Of a stretch of DNA of 64,000 bases, positions 48,275 through 56,489 are shown piece after piece. The translations under genes and the position numbers were made by a program. Where the stretch lies: assembly GCF_905372115.1 (NCBI RefSeq), contig NZ_CAJPNR010000002.1:72872-136871 (forward strand), read 5' to 3'. Positions within the stretch are counted from its first letter, which is position 1. Each line of letters starts with the position of its first letter. The notes under the pieces were generated by a model that did not search any database, was not told the origin of the DNA, and saw only the letters and a program-made list of their open reading frames with translations. The stretch comes from an uncultured Streptococcus sp. (GTDB taxonomy: Bacteria > Bacillota > Bacilli > Lactobacillales > Streptococcaceae).

Positions 48275-49649
48275 ATATGCTCCTATGTTCATTTTTATTT
48301 TTTGATAACTGACTTGACTGAGAAGGACGCTCAGCAAAGTCTAACTTGCGATTCTCAAGGATTGATTTTCTAACCTGAGCCAGAAAATAAAGAGAACCCG
48401 TAATCAGCAAAAGCTCATCTGACTCATGCTCTACTGCTAAATAATCTGATAAATAATCCGGCCATTCTTTGTAAGACAGACCTTGCTGCTCAGCCAAGGC
48501 TTGCATACTTTCTTTAGAAAAACTCCGCGGATCAGCAAAAGCTGTCAAGCTTATAGCTGTTTTGGGAATCTTTTGCAGCAGCTCCACCATATCATCCAAG
48601 GCCTTGGTTTGGATACAAGCAAATAAAATATGCTTTCTATACGTCGGATAATGCTGGTCCAATGTCGCTGCTAGCGACCGAAGGGCATGGGGATTATGGG
48701 CTCCATCCAGAAGGATGAGCGGCTGATCCGATATCCTTTCCAAACGCCCTGGCCATACAGCAGCAAGCAAGGCCCTCTCAACCTCTTCTTTTGTTAAAAA
48801 GGGCAGCGACTGCAGCTGACAGTATAGGTCACACAAGTGCAGAGCCAATCCAGCATTGTCCGCCTGATGCAGTCCCATCAGAGCTGTTTGATAGGAGTCT
48901 TTGACCCGATAGGCATTCGAAAAGGAAAAGCACTCCCCCTCCTCTGACTCTTGATGTTCCACTTGATAGTCTTGAGACCAAGAAAAGAGCGGGGAATCTT
49001 TTTCAGCAGCCTTCTGCTCAACTACTGCCAGAGCCTCTGGCTCCAACCTACCGGTCAAAATTGGAACTCCAGGCTTGATAATGCCAGCTTTTTGCTGGGC
49101 AATAGCCTTTAGACTGTCCCCCAGCAGGGCTACATGATCTAGGCCGACTGTCGTGATAGCGGTCAGCAAGGGCTGACAGACATTGGTACTGTCCAAAAGC
49201 CCACCCATGCCGACCTCGATAATAGCCACATCCACCTGCTGCTGGGCAAAGTAATCATAAGCCAGAGCAGTCACAATCTCAAACTCAGTCACCCCTTGCA
49301 AGCCAGAGTCTGTAGCATTCTGGGCTAAAAGGTCTTGATAAAGGCTCAGTAATCTCTGAAGGTCTTGGTCGGAAATCGCATTGCCATTAATGGCAATCTG
49401 CTCATTGTAGCTGACTAGATAAGGAGAGGTAAAGGTGCCAACACGCAGGTCTCGCACCTCCAAAAGTTGGCGCAGATGGGCAATAGTTGAACCCTTGCCA
49501 TTCGTCCCTGCAATATGAATGACTGGTAACTGCAAATGCGGATTCCCCCGCAGCTCCAGCAAACGCTCCATTCGCTCCAAGCCAAAATTGGGACTGGCTG
49601 TCCGATAGGCTTCCAGCCAGCTTAAATCAGGTAATTCTTGTTTTTTCAT
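48255..49649 (-). CDS. folC: Dihydrofolate synthase / folylpolyglutamate synthase
   Basis: A 464-aa Mur-ligase-like enzyme adding glutamate to dihydropteroate and folates. The ATP loop is HIAGTNGKGST, the folate-binding region GTFTSPYLVSYNEQI, the central metal/carbamate segment EVGMGGLLDSTN, and the C-terminal domain LLDGAHNPHALRSL. The gene starts 1 bp after folP. The last ~25 residues (RPSQSSQLSKNKNEHRS) are hydrophilic and extend into the folE ribosome-site region, an extension that may exist mainly to couple translation. SulB equivalent. Confidence 0.93.
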   Translation of the reverse strand: MKKQELPDLSWLEAYRTASPNFGLERMERLLELRGNPHLQLPVIHIAGTNGKGSTIAHLRQLLEVRDLRVGTFTSPYLVSYNEQIAINGNAISDQDLQRLLSLYQDLLAQNATDSGLQGVTEFEIVTALAYDYFAQQQVDVAIIEVGMGGLLDSTNVCQPLLTAITTVGLDHVALLGDSLKAIAQQKAGIIKPGVPILTGRLEPEALAVVEQKAAEKDSPLFSWSQDYQVEHQESEEGECFSFSNAYRVKDSYQTALMGLHQADNAGLALHLCDLYCQLQSLPFLTKEEVERALLAAVWPGRLERISDQPLILLDGAHNPHALRSLAATLDQHYPTYRKHILFACIQTKALDDMVELLQKIPKTAISLTAFADPRSFSKESMQALAEQQGLSYKEWPDYLSDYLAVEHESDELLLITGSLYFLAQVRKSILENRKLDFAERPSQSSQLSKNKNEHRSIYGHEEN

Positions 49650-49650
49650 C

Positions 49651-50604
49651 TTACTTGTACTGACCTAGATTGAGATCTTCTGTCTGCTGTGCTAGACGAA
49701 TAGCATCGCCAACGGCAGCAGCCATCCGGTGCTTAGCCACTTCGTGCACTCTGACAACTTCAACGCCTCTGCTAGCCGCAAGGGTAGTCAGATGGGCTGA
49801 AGCTATATCACGGTTTTCAAAGCCTTCCTGAGTCTCAGGATTGACCTCAAAGCCGTTTTCTTCTAAGATACTAACGAGAAACCGCTTACGAGAAACCCCA
49901 AGAAAAATAGGGAAACCAGCCTGATGGAGACTACCCAGCTCCTGCAAAATGAGAAGATTCTCCCGCTTGGTTAAACCGAAACCAATCCCTGGATCCAGCA
50001 TGATATTATCACGCGAAAGACCAGCATTTTCGGCCACCTTCAAAGATTTCTCAAAACACTTCCACATTAGTTCTGCAATCGGCAGCTCTGTAAAAAGAGA
50101 TAACTCTTCCTTTGTGAAGGCTGAACCAAAGCCAAATTCTGGGAAAATCCTTGAGCTGGCATGTTGAGGACGAGCCATCACTGGATTAAACATGACAATG
50201 ACTGGCGCGCCATATTTCGCAGCCGTCTCCGCCATCTTTTCATCGCCCAAGAGACCAGTAATATCGTTTATAATATCTGCACCCGCAGCCAAAGCTGCTG
50301 CAGCCACTTCCGACTTCCAAGTGTCCACAGAAATCAGAATATCGCTTTCCCGACGAATAGCTTCAATGACCGGCACCACCCGCTCTATCTCTTCTTGAAT
50401 AGCCACAAAATGACTGCCTGGCCGAGTAGACTCACCACCAATATCCAGCATGTGAGCTCCCTCAGCAATCAGCTTTCTAGCCTGAGACAATGCCGTCTCA
50501 ACCGTGTTGTAGCGCCCACCATCTGAAAAGGAATCCGGCGTCGCATTGATAATACCACAGAGGCCCGTTCGGCCATCTGGAGCAATTGCTTTTAGATTTA
50601 CCAT
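49651..50604 (-). CDS. folP: Dihydropteroate synthase
   Basis: A 317-aa TIM-barrel enzyme condensing hydroxymethyl-dihydropterin pyrophosphate with p-aminobenzoate; the sulfonamide target. Motifs: GIINATPDSFSDGG, HMLDIGGESTRPG, SVDTWKSEVAAAAL, INDITG, IMLDPGIGFG and FLGVSRKRF. No extra residues or insertions are evident at the positions where sulfonamide resistance duplications usually occur, though I have no reference sequence for residue-level comparison. First gene of the operon, behind a leader with a terminator hairpin. SulA equivalent. Confidence 0.95.
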   Translation of the reverse strand: MVNLKAIAPDGRTGLCGIINATPDSFSDGGRYNTVETALSQARKLIAEGAHMLDIGGESTRPGSHFVAIQEEIERVVPVIEAIRRESDILISVDTWKSEVAAAALAAGADIINDITGLLGDEKMAETAAKYGAPVIVMFNPVMARPQHASSRIFPEFGFGSAFTKEELSLFTELPIAELMWKCFEKSLKVAENAGLSRDNIMLDPGIGFGLTKRENLLILQELGSLHQAGFPIFLGVSRKRFLVSILEENGFEVNPETQEGFENRDIASAHLTTLAASRGVEVVRVHEVAKHRMAAAVGDAIRLAQQTEDLNLGQYK

Positions 50605-50790
50605 TTGACTTTCATCTCATTTCTATTTGCTGCCCTGCTCTTCAACAAAAAAGGCACACTCATCTAGTGTACCGCAAAGCTCTCAGCAGATGCAGCATCC
50701 AGTCCTATGAACTGCACTCGACTTCACAAGAAGACCTTATCTAGTCCCTTGTTTCATTTACCATTTTACCATAATTCTTCTATTTGACAA
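50605..50790 (-). promoter_or_regulatory. folP operon promoter and attenuator-like leader
   Basis: On the minus strand, TTGTCA (50785-50790), 16 bp, TAAAAT (50763-50768), then a leader of about 150 nt. The leader contains nested hairpins (CTTCTTGTGAAG; CAGT..ACTG; GATGCTGCATC) and ends in a strong intrinsic terminator (GGTACACT pairs with AGTGTGCC, 50653-50673, then U6) 43 bp before the folP ATG. No second promoter is visible after it, so folP expression requires read-through, suggesting attenuation or a riboswitch. The class is not identified. Confidence 0.55.
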
Positions 50791-50798
50791 AACACTTT

Positions 50799-51437
50799 CT
50801 AAAAGCAAAAGGGTAAAAGGCTGAGAATAATCATATTTCGGAGAATATGGGCCAGCATAGACAGCTCCAAACGCTGAAAATAAGGCCTGAGGAGATGGGC
50901 AAAGACTAGTCCCAAAACCAGATAGAACAGAAAACACAGAGTCTCCTGAGGATTTTTCGCAAGGGAAAAGCAGAGCAAACCTAGTGCAATCCCCCAGCTC
51001 TTCCGATAGCGAAGAGAGAAGTCACTGTCAAACAATTTCGGTGCTGCAGGGGATAAAACGGCAATATCAATCCCCAGAAGCAAAAGAGAAGATGACAGAA
51101 AACTCTCCGTCATCATCTGCTCCATCGCCTGTCCTGACTGCGCCTCCTTACCACACAGCAGAAGAACCCCCGCAGCATTGACCAAAATCATCAAAAAATA
51201 CAAGAAAAGCAGGTGTCGATAGTTGCTTGACTGACGCAAAGAACCTTTGATTTCCTGCAGTTGTCTGGAAAAATAAAAGGCACAACAAAAAAGCAATCCC
51301 AGCAAGCCCACCATAAAAAGCAAATTAGCATGACTAAAGACCAAGCGATGAGGCATTGGATGAAGTATGAGCAGCAGTCCCGTCTGAGTCAACATAGCCA
51401 GCAATAACAATTGAATGATTTTCTCTAATTTCAGCAT
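50799..51437 (-). CDS. Catalytically degenerate CPBP-like membrane protein
   Basis: A 212-aa protein with about seven hydrophobic segments. Its C-terminus, RLELSMLAHILRN, closely matches RLEMSILAHMLRN of the adjacent CPBP protease, and the preceding helices align. Where the neighbour has EEVVFRG this protein reads VLSPAAPK, and FGLFHG is replaced by CFSLAKN. Both the glutamates and the motif-2 histidine are gone, so proteolysis is not expected. The third motif His/Asn is kept. It looks like a duplicated copy turned into a non-enzymatic partner or decaying remnant. Ribosome site near AGAATGGAGAG. Confidence 0.6.
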   Translation of the reverse strand: MLKLEKIIQLLLLAMLTQTGLLLILHPMPHRLVFSHANLLFMVGLLGLLFCCAFYFSRQLQEIKGSLRQSSNYRHLLFLYFLMILVNAAGVLLLCGKEAQSGQAMEQMMTESFLSSSLLLLGIDIAVLSPAAPKLFDSDFSLRYRKSWGIALGLLCFSLAKNPQETLCFLFYLVLGLVFAHLLRPYFQRLELSMLAHILRNMIILSLLPFCF

Positions 51438-51554
51438 ATTCTCTCCATTCTTCTCTTCTCATTATAGAAGAAGTAAGAGCAAGCTAGGAGAAATCCCCTC
51501 AAATGTCCTAATTTGTGCCTCAAATGACAAAAAAAGCAGATATTCTCTGCTTTC

Positions 51555-52232
51555 CTACTTGTTCACCAAACCTGTCAGTATCATGATGAGTACTGCAACT
51601 CCATTTCTCAGCATGTGTGCCAAAATAGACATTTCCAAACGCTTAAATATGTAAGCAACCGCGGCTAAAACAGCACCCATACCTGCATAGATAACAAAAC
51701 TGCCGATATTGGTTGGACCATGAAAAAGACCGAAAAGAATGACTCCTACAACCAATCCCCAAACATAATGCTTGGTAAAAATCTTCTGAGGAATCAAGCC
51801 GCGAAAGACCACTTCCTCCAAGATAGGGGCCTGAATCACAGCTCCTACCACTAATAAAATCTTGGGTACATGCTGAAATAATGCATTCAAGGCATCCTGA
51901 TTAGCAGTGGATATAGCCTGACCTTCCAGCAGCATGATAATTGCTCCTAACATATTGACGCCAATCATGACAACATTAGAAACAGCTAACCAACCAAACG
52001 AAGACCATTTGAAGAAGCTAAAGTCTAAACTCAGCAGTTCTTCTTGCTTAGCCATTCTCAGAACAAAAAAGATAATCAAAAGATACACCACCAGCACAAA
52101 GATAGTCTGTCCAGCTGAAAAACTCTTCTCAGAAGCAGTCATCTGTCGGATAAATATAAATGGTATCTGGCTGAGAAATAAGACAAACAGAGTCAGTAGG
52201 ATGTACTCTAATTTTTTTAGAATTGCTTTCAT
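51555..52232 (-). CDS. CPBP-family intramembrane metalloprotease
   Basis: A 225-aa membrane protein with about seven to eight hydrophobic segments and all CPBP motifs: ILEEVVFRGLIPQ, FGLFHGPTN and AHMLRN. The ATG at 52230-52232 follows AAGGAGGAAGAT; the 51-codon upstream extension is not credible. Possible roles are bacteriocin self-protection or membrane-peptide processing. It sits immediately upstream of its degenerate paralogue, 117 bp away. Confidence 0.85.
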   Translation of the reverse strand: MKAILKKLEYILLTLFVLFLSQIPFIFIRQMTASEKSFSAGQTIFVLVVYLLIIFFVLRMAKQEELLSLDFSFFKWSSFGWLAVSNVVMIGVNMLGAIIMLLEGQAISTANQDALNALFQHVPKILLVVGAVIQAPILEEVVFRGLIPQKIFTKHYVWGLVVGVILFGLFHGPTNIGSFVIYAGMGAVLAAVAYIFKRLEMSILAHMLRNGVAVLIMILTGLVNK

Positions 52233-52407
52233 ATCTTCCTCCTTTTCCTTCCTAGTATAGCTCAATTTTCTCTTTTTGTATAGACAATTCTTAACTGCAA
52301 GCATTTTATATATCACGTATTGAGAGCCAATACTGATAGTGACTATGAGATCGAATCGCTCAATGTTTTCAAGGCCAACAACCAAGAAAATCCTTTCTTA
52401 AAGCATA

Positions 52408-52433
52408 CAAAAAGCCCATTCAAACTGAGCTTT
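52408..52433 (-). terminator. ackA terminator
   Basis: Stem AAAGCCCA/TGAGCTTT (52411-52418 with 52426-52433, one wobble) with a U run on the minus strand, 15 bp past the ackA stop. Confidence 0.8.
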
Positions 52434-52447
52434 TAGATTTTCTTAAT

Positions 52448-53641
52448 TTATTGATTTTTGAATCGTTCGACATCACGCGCGATGACCAATTCTTCGTCAG
52501 TTGGAATAACCAAGACTTTGACCTTGGCATCAGGACTGGAAATTACCCCTTCTGCACCGCGCACATTCTTTTCTGGGTCTACGTTACAGCCAAACCAAGA
52601 AATACCATTAATAACCAGTTCACGAATGGTCACAGAATTCTCACCAATTCCTGCGGTAAAGATGATAGCATCAGCTCCATCCAAAACAGCAAGATACTGA
52701 CCAATATATTTCTGAATCCGGTCTACAAAAATGTCGTTGGCTAATTGAGCCTTGGCATCACCTGCCCGCATTGCCTCATGGATATCACGCATATCACTAG
52801 ACTTCTCAGAAACTCCCAGCAGGCCTGACTCACGGTTCAAGACGCGGCTAATATCTTCCGGAGTATTAAAGTCATCTGTGTATTGCATCAGGTAAGGAAT
52901 AATAGCTGGGTCAATATCCCCTGTACGCGTTCCCATCATAACTCCGCCAAGTGGTGTGAATCCCATAGATGTATCTACAGAAACGCCCTTGTCAACTGCT
53001 GTGATGGAAGCTCCGTTACCGATATGGCAAGTGATAAGCTTGAGTTCTTCAATCGGACGACCCAAAACTTTCGCAGCTTCCTTGGCTACATACTCATGGC
53101 TGGTCCCGTGAGCTCCGTACTTGCGGACCTTGTTTTCAGTGTAATATTTAGTCGGAATCGGATAGCGATATGCTTTTTCCGGCATAGTTGTATGGAAAGA
53201 GGTATCAAAGACTACCACGCTGGTGATGTCTGGCAGAATTTCTCTAAAAGCACGGATACCTGCAGCGTTGGCTGGATTATGCAATGGAGCCAGAAGTGAT
53301 AGCTCCTCTACCTTTTGAATCACTTCTTCATCAACGAGGGCTGAATCCTTAAAGTATTCACCGCCAGCCACAACACGGTGGCCCACACCGGTAATCTCAT
53401 CATAAGATTCAATGATATTAAAACGTTTCAAATCGTCCAGCAAAATTTTTACGGCCTGCGTGTGATCTTCAATATCAAGAACCTGCTTTTCTAATCGACC
53501 GTCAAATTTCACTGTTGAAATAGAATCCTTGAGACCAATCCGTTCCAGCAAGCCCTTAGCCAAGACTTTTTCTTCCGGCATCAAATAGAGTTGCCATTTT
53601 AAGCTTGAGCTTCCTGCATTAATAGAAATTGTTTTCGACAT
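52448..53641 (-). CDS. ackA: Acetate kinase
   Basis: A 397-aa ASKHA-fold kinase interconverting acetyl phosphate plus ADP with acetate plus ATP. Family signatures: SINAGSSSLKWQLY at the N-terminus, VVFDTSFHTTMPEKAYRYPIP, the ITCHIGNGASITAVDKG phosphate loop and IFTAGIGENS. In streptococci it works after pyruvate oxidase and phosphotransacetylase to make ATP. It lies 36 bp after the YtxK-type methyltransferase gene, the B. subtilis ytxK-ackA order, so co-transcription is likely. Confidence 0.96.
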   Translation of the reverse strand: MSKTISINAGSSSLKWQLYLMPEEKVLAKGLLERIGLKDSISTVKFDGRLEKQVLDIEDHTQAVKILLDDLKRFNIIESYDEITGVGHRVVAGGEYFKDSALVDEEVIQKVEELSLLAPLHNPANAAGIRAFREILPDITSVVVFDTSFHTTMPEKAYRYPIPTKYYTENKVRKYGAHGTSHEYVAKEAAKVLGRPIEELKLITCHIGNGASITAVDKGVSVDTSMGFTPLGGVMMGTRTGDIDPAIIPYLMQYTDDFNTPEDISRVLNRESGLLGVSEKSSDMRDIHEAMRAGDAKAQLANDIFVDRIQKYIGQYLAVLDGADAIIFTAGIGENSVTIRELVINGISWFGCNVDPEKNVRGAEGVISSPDAKVKVLVIPTDEELVIARDVERFKNQ

Positions 53642-53677
53642 TTCTTCACCTCTTTAAGCGTTTTCAAAATTATTATA

Positions 53678-54643
53678 TCAAAATTTTGTTTGAATTTCAC
53701 TATCTTTGTACCAGTTTTGAAAACTTTGGCGGAATTTAAACATTTCATCATGATCCTGCAAATCCCGCAGAGGATAAATAAAAGGCTGAATGTTATTCGC
53801 TTCTTGCTTCCTCAAGACAAAAAGAGTTTTGGCATGCTTGCTGCTTGAGAAAATAGACTCTGGCAAAGTTATCATCGCGATAAACTGAGCCTTGGCGAGG
53901 AGCCATTTTTTTAGCAGAGGAGCCTGAGCGCTGGTCAAGAGGTCATTGGGTGCCAGAAATATGGCATAACCTCCCGGTTTCAGATATTTGAGTGACTGCT
54001 CCATTAGAAGATGGTGGGCATAAGTGTGCTCATCCGGACTAGCTACTTCATAGCGAGAGGCGATACTGTCGTCTGGATAATAACCGACCGGTAAATCACT
54101 GATAATGATATCACTCTCTTTCAGAACCTGAGGCCGAACCGCATCCCCCTGAGCAAAGTGAGCCTTAGAGTTCATAACCTCTGCAATGCTGGCAGAAAGG
54201 TCAATTAATAAATCATCTAGCTCCAGACCTAGATAGTCTATTTTCTTTTGAGTATGGTTGAGAATAGTCTCAGCCAAATTCCCGGTTCCGCTGCCGATTT
54301 CTAATACATCAGCTTCCTCTCCGTGAGCTAGCTGGTCCAATAAGAAAGTAATCAGAAAACCAATTGTATCAGGTGTGAACTGGTGGTTGACCTGCATGGG
54401 CTCCGTCTGGGCCGCCTTCATCAGGATAAACTGATAGGCTCTCCGCCACTCTTCCTTGTTCAAATGCAGAGAGCGGATTTTTTCATCGTTGGTCAGAACT
54501 TCTTGTAAGTCCGTATCTCCATCTAGGTAAATGCCGTTCTGCTCAATCAGAGCATCATAAAAATTGGTCGCCAGAGCGTTTTGGATATTCTGGACATTTT
54601 CGAGAATCAGAGTATAAGCTTGTTCTATCTTTTCAAAATTCAT
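53678..54643 (-). CDS. YtxK-like class I SAM-dependent methyltransferase
   Basis: A 321-aa protein with an N-terminal helical domain and an adenine-methyltransferase-like fold: motif I VLEIGSGTGNLAE, acidic loop LGLELDDLL and catalytic-type loop ISDLPVGYYPDD in place of NPPY. It resembles type I restriction HsdM cores but lacks a specificity subunit; orthologues (YtxK) lie beside ackA in many firmicutes. Here it lies between comGG and ackA, the normal streptococcal position downstream of the comG operon. Substrate unknown. Confidence 0.82.
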   Translation of the reverse strand: MNFEKIEQAYTLILENVQNIQNALATNFYDALIEQNGIYLDGDTDLQEVLTNDEKIRSLHLNKEEWRRAYQFILMKAAQTEPMQVNHQFTPDTIGFLITFLLDQLAHGEEADVLEIGSGTGNLAETILNHTQKKIDYLGLELDDLLIDLSASIAEVMNSKAHFAQGDAVRPQVLKESDIIISDLPVGYYPDDSIASRYEVASPDEHTYAHHLLMEQSLKYLKPGGYAIFLAPNDLLTSAQAPLLKKWLLAKAQFIAMITLPESIFSSSKHAKTLFVLRKQEANNIQPFIYPLRDLQDHDEMFKFRQSFQNWYKDSEIQTKF

Positions 54644-54724
54644 GGAATCCTCCGTTCATCCTATCATACCAAAAATAAGGAACCTTTCCAAGATATATAA
54701 AATTACAAAGATTTTACAGTTATA

Positions 54725-55117
54725 TTAGTCCGACTTCCCAGCTTCGTCCGAAATCGCTTTCTCTTTTTTATCAGTTGCTTTCTTGTCTTCCTTTGCTTTA
54801 TTCTCATCTTTCTTAGAAGTACTAAAAGTAAAGGAATAGGAATGCCCGCTGCTGAGTCGACTGCTGATTTCAAAATTCTTCCCTTGCCTGCGGTAGACAG
54901 CCTTGCCCTGTTCAAACTCCATCTCACCGCTATCCTCCTTGGCCCCAGCTTTTGTCAGAACTGCCATTGCATAGGCTTCTGTCCTTTCCCTGTTGAAAAG
55001 CTGCAAACGCTGACTGCTGACTTGACGGTTGAGATAAAACTGCAGGAGCAGGCTAAAGACAGCGGCCATCAGCAGCGCATACAGTAAAATACCAGCCTCA
55101 ACTTTCTTCTTCCACAC
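54725..55117 (-). CDS. comGG: Competence pseudopilin-associated protein ComGG
   Basis: A 130-aa protein with a single N-terminal membrane segment (AGILLYALLMAAVFSLLLQFYL) preceded by KKKVEA, a prepilin-like start. The body ends in a strongly charged Lys/Glu/Asp/Ala-rich tail (about residues 103-130). Last gene of the comG operon, overlapping comGF by 20 bp. Minor component of the transformation pilus. The charged tail looks longer than I would expect for the family. Confidence 0.85.
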   Translation of the reverse strand: MWKKKVEAGILLYALLMAAVFSLLLQFYLNRQVSSQRLQLFNRERTEAYAMAVLTKAGAKEDSGEMEFEQGKAVYRRQGKNFEISSRLSSGHSYSFTFSTSKKDENKAKEDKKATDKKEKAISDEAGKSD

Positions 55118-55535
55118 GATAGACGAACTCCCTCTCTAAGCCTTTTTCAAAGCGAAAATGAAGATGGACAAGCTTACCGTCCTGACGCACATCAGCTGCT
55201 TCCAAACCATAAACCATGGGCTGATAACCGCGACCACTCTTATCTGTTTTACGGAAATCATCACTCTTGGATTTTCCCAAGGCCAAATCCCTGCCATCCT
55301 GTTTGACATAAATTTTATTGTCATCAACCTTTTCAAACTGGCTACGGGAAAGCTCGGTCTCCAGCTGGTCAGCAAACAACAGCCACTCTTGCTGCTGATT
55401 ATTTTCCTGCTGATGAAGTTCTGAGGAAAGCAGCTGAGTCATGGCCTGAAAGACCAATATTCCACCACTAAGTACCAGCAGAGCAACCAAAGTTTCCAAG
55501 AGCGTAAAAGCCTTAACTTTAAGGTTTTTGAACAC
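55098..55535 (-). CDS. comGF: Competence minor pseudopilin ComGF
   Basis: A 145-aa prepilin: short basic leader ending VKAFTLLETLVALLVLSGGILVFQA, the type IV signal cleaved before Phe with Glu at +5. The remainder (HQQENNQQQEWLLFADQLETEL onward) is the family's soluble domain. Overlaps comGE by 17 bp and comGG by 20 bp. Acts in assembly of the transformation pilus. Confidence 0.9.
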   Translation of the reverse strand: MFKNLKVKAFTLLETLVALLVLSGGILVFQAMTQLLSSELHQQENNQQQEWLLFADQLETELSRSQFEKVDDNKIYVKQDGRDLALGKSKSDDFRKTDKSGRGYQPMVYGLEAADVRQDGKLVHLHFRFEKGLEREFVYRVEEES

Positions 55536-55812
55536 GAATGACTACCTCCCCTTCGTGATAGATCAGTAGCTGCTTGTCTGTCTTCAGCTGGCGCACAGTA
55601 ATTCCATTGGTATGAAGCTCTTCTTGTCCTGTCTGCAGGGCCATACGAGCTACCCGAAGTACCTCTTCCTGCTGCAGAAGGATCTGCTGCTCTTTACGAG
55701 ACCGGCTAATCTGTCCCAGAAGCAGACTGGCAATAGCCGCAAAAACTGCCATAGCCACCAGAGCTTCCAGCAGAATGCTAGCCTGAAGCTGTCGTCTTTT
55801 TAAACTTTCCAT
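55519..55812 (-). CDS. comGE: Competence minor pseudopilin ComGE
   Basis: A 97-aa minor pseudopilin starting at ATG 55810-55812 inside the end of comGD: MESLKRRQLQASILLEALVAMA, with type IV-like processing before SILLEA. A much longer upstream frame overlapping comGD is not supported. Translational coupling along the operon is expected from the overlaps. Confidence 0.88.
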   Translation of the reverse strand: MESLKRRQLQASILLEALVAMAVFAAIASLLLGQISRSRKEQQILLQQEEVLRVARMALQTGQEELHTNGITVRQLKTDKQLLIYHEGEVVIRVQKP

Positions 55813-56212
55813 TGCCCATATAAAGCTGGTAAACAACTGTCCTGTCCTCCGTCTGAAAAATAATCTTGCTGAGTGATGAATTCCCACCAGCCCGGTCAAA
55901 CAGAATGACCTGCTGCTCATGTTCCTGCAAAGTTTGCGGAAAATCCAGTTCTTGATAGCCATTGGAAATCTGCCGTCCTGAAATCTCCAGAGAAAGCTTC
56001 TCATGCCCAGCCAAGCTCAGCCTCTGCGTCTCCTGATAAAGCCTCTCAAACTCTAAAAAGAAGAGTTGCTCTTGAACCTGATTGAAGCCAGCCCTGACCG
56101 AGCCAGATAAGCCTAGTAGTAGAAAACTAACGACAAAAAGAACGAGGAGACTTTCCAGCAGTGTAAAAGCCTTAATTGGCAACCGCTTGAGTTTCGCCAC
56201 TGTGTTTTCCAT
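55778..56212 (-). CDS. comGD: Competence minor pseudopilin ComGD
   Basis: A 144-aa prepilin from ATG 56210-56212: leader ending LPIKAFTLLESLLVLFVVSFLLLGL, cleaved before Phe. The soluble domain includes FQTEDRTVVYQLYMGNGKF. It begins within the last 41 bp of comGC and overlaps comGE. An upstream frame start 16 codons earlier is less likely. Confidence 0.9.
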   Translation of the reverse strand: MENTVAKLKRLPIKAFTLLESLLVLFVVSFLLLGLSGSVRAGFNQVQEQLFFLEFERLYQETQRLSLAGHEKLSLEISGRQISNGYQELDFPQTLQEHEQQVILFDRAGGNSSLSKIIFQTEDRTVVYQLYMGNGKFKKTTASG

Positions 56213-56489
56213 AGTAAGCCTTATAAGAATCTGCCTGTTTCTGGCTGATATTTCCTGCACTGACTAGCTTGCTCAGGCTAGCCTCTTCATTGGTATTCTT
56301 CAGTTCATACAGCTCCGCCTGGCTTTCTACCACCTTGACCACCGCTGCCGTTCCTGTATCTGAAACAGCATCTTTTTGCTTGGTCAGATTAGGCACAAAG
56401 AGCAGCAAGAGTACGCTGATAACCAGCAAGACAATCAGCATTTCCACAAGGGTGAATGCTTGAACTTTTAAGGTATTAAGTTTTTTCAT
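56172..56489 (-). CDS. comGC: Major competence pilin ComGC
   Basis: A 105-aa major pilin of the transformation pilus. Prepilin leader KKLNTLKVQAFTLVEMLIVL with cleavage before Phe13 and Glu at +5, then the helical stalk and a small soluble domain (GNISQKQADSYKAYYG). Its ATG overlaps the comGB stop by 1 bp. The pilus binds extracellular DNA and retracts it to the uptake machinery. Confidence 0.95.
   Translation of the reverse strand: MKKLNTLKVQAFTLVEMLIVLLVISVLLLLFVPNLTKQKDAVSDTGTAAVVKVVESQAELYELKNTNEEASLSKLVSAGNISQKQADSYKAYYGKHSGETQAVAN

Noticed and set aside
48275..48337. Longer folE start 21 codons upstream inside folC
   Set aside because: The ATG at 48274 has a proper AGGAG site and gives the normal N-terminus; the extension resembles folC sequence in another frame.
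50605..50790. Known tetrahydrofolate riboswitch or T-box at the folP leader
   Set aside because: I could not find the conserved core words of either class; kept only as an unclassified attenuator-like leader.
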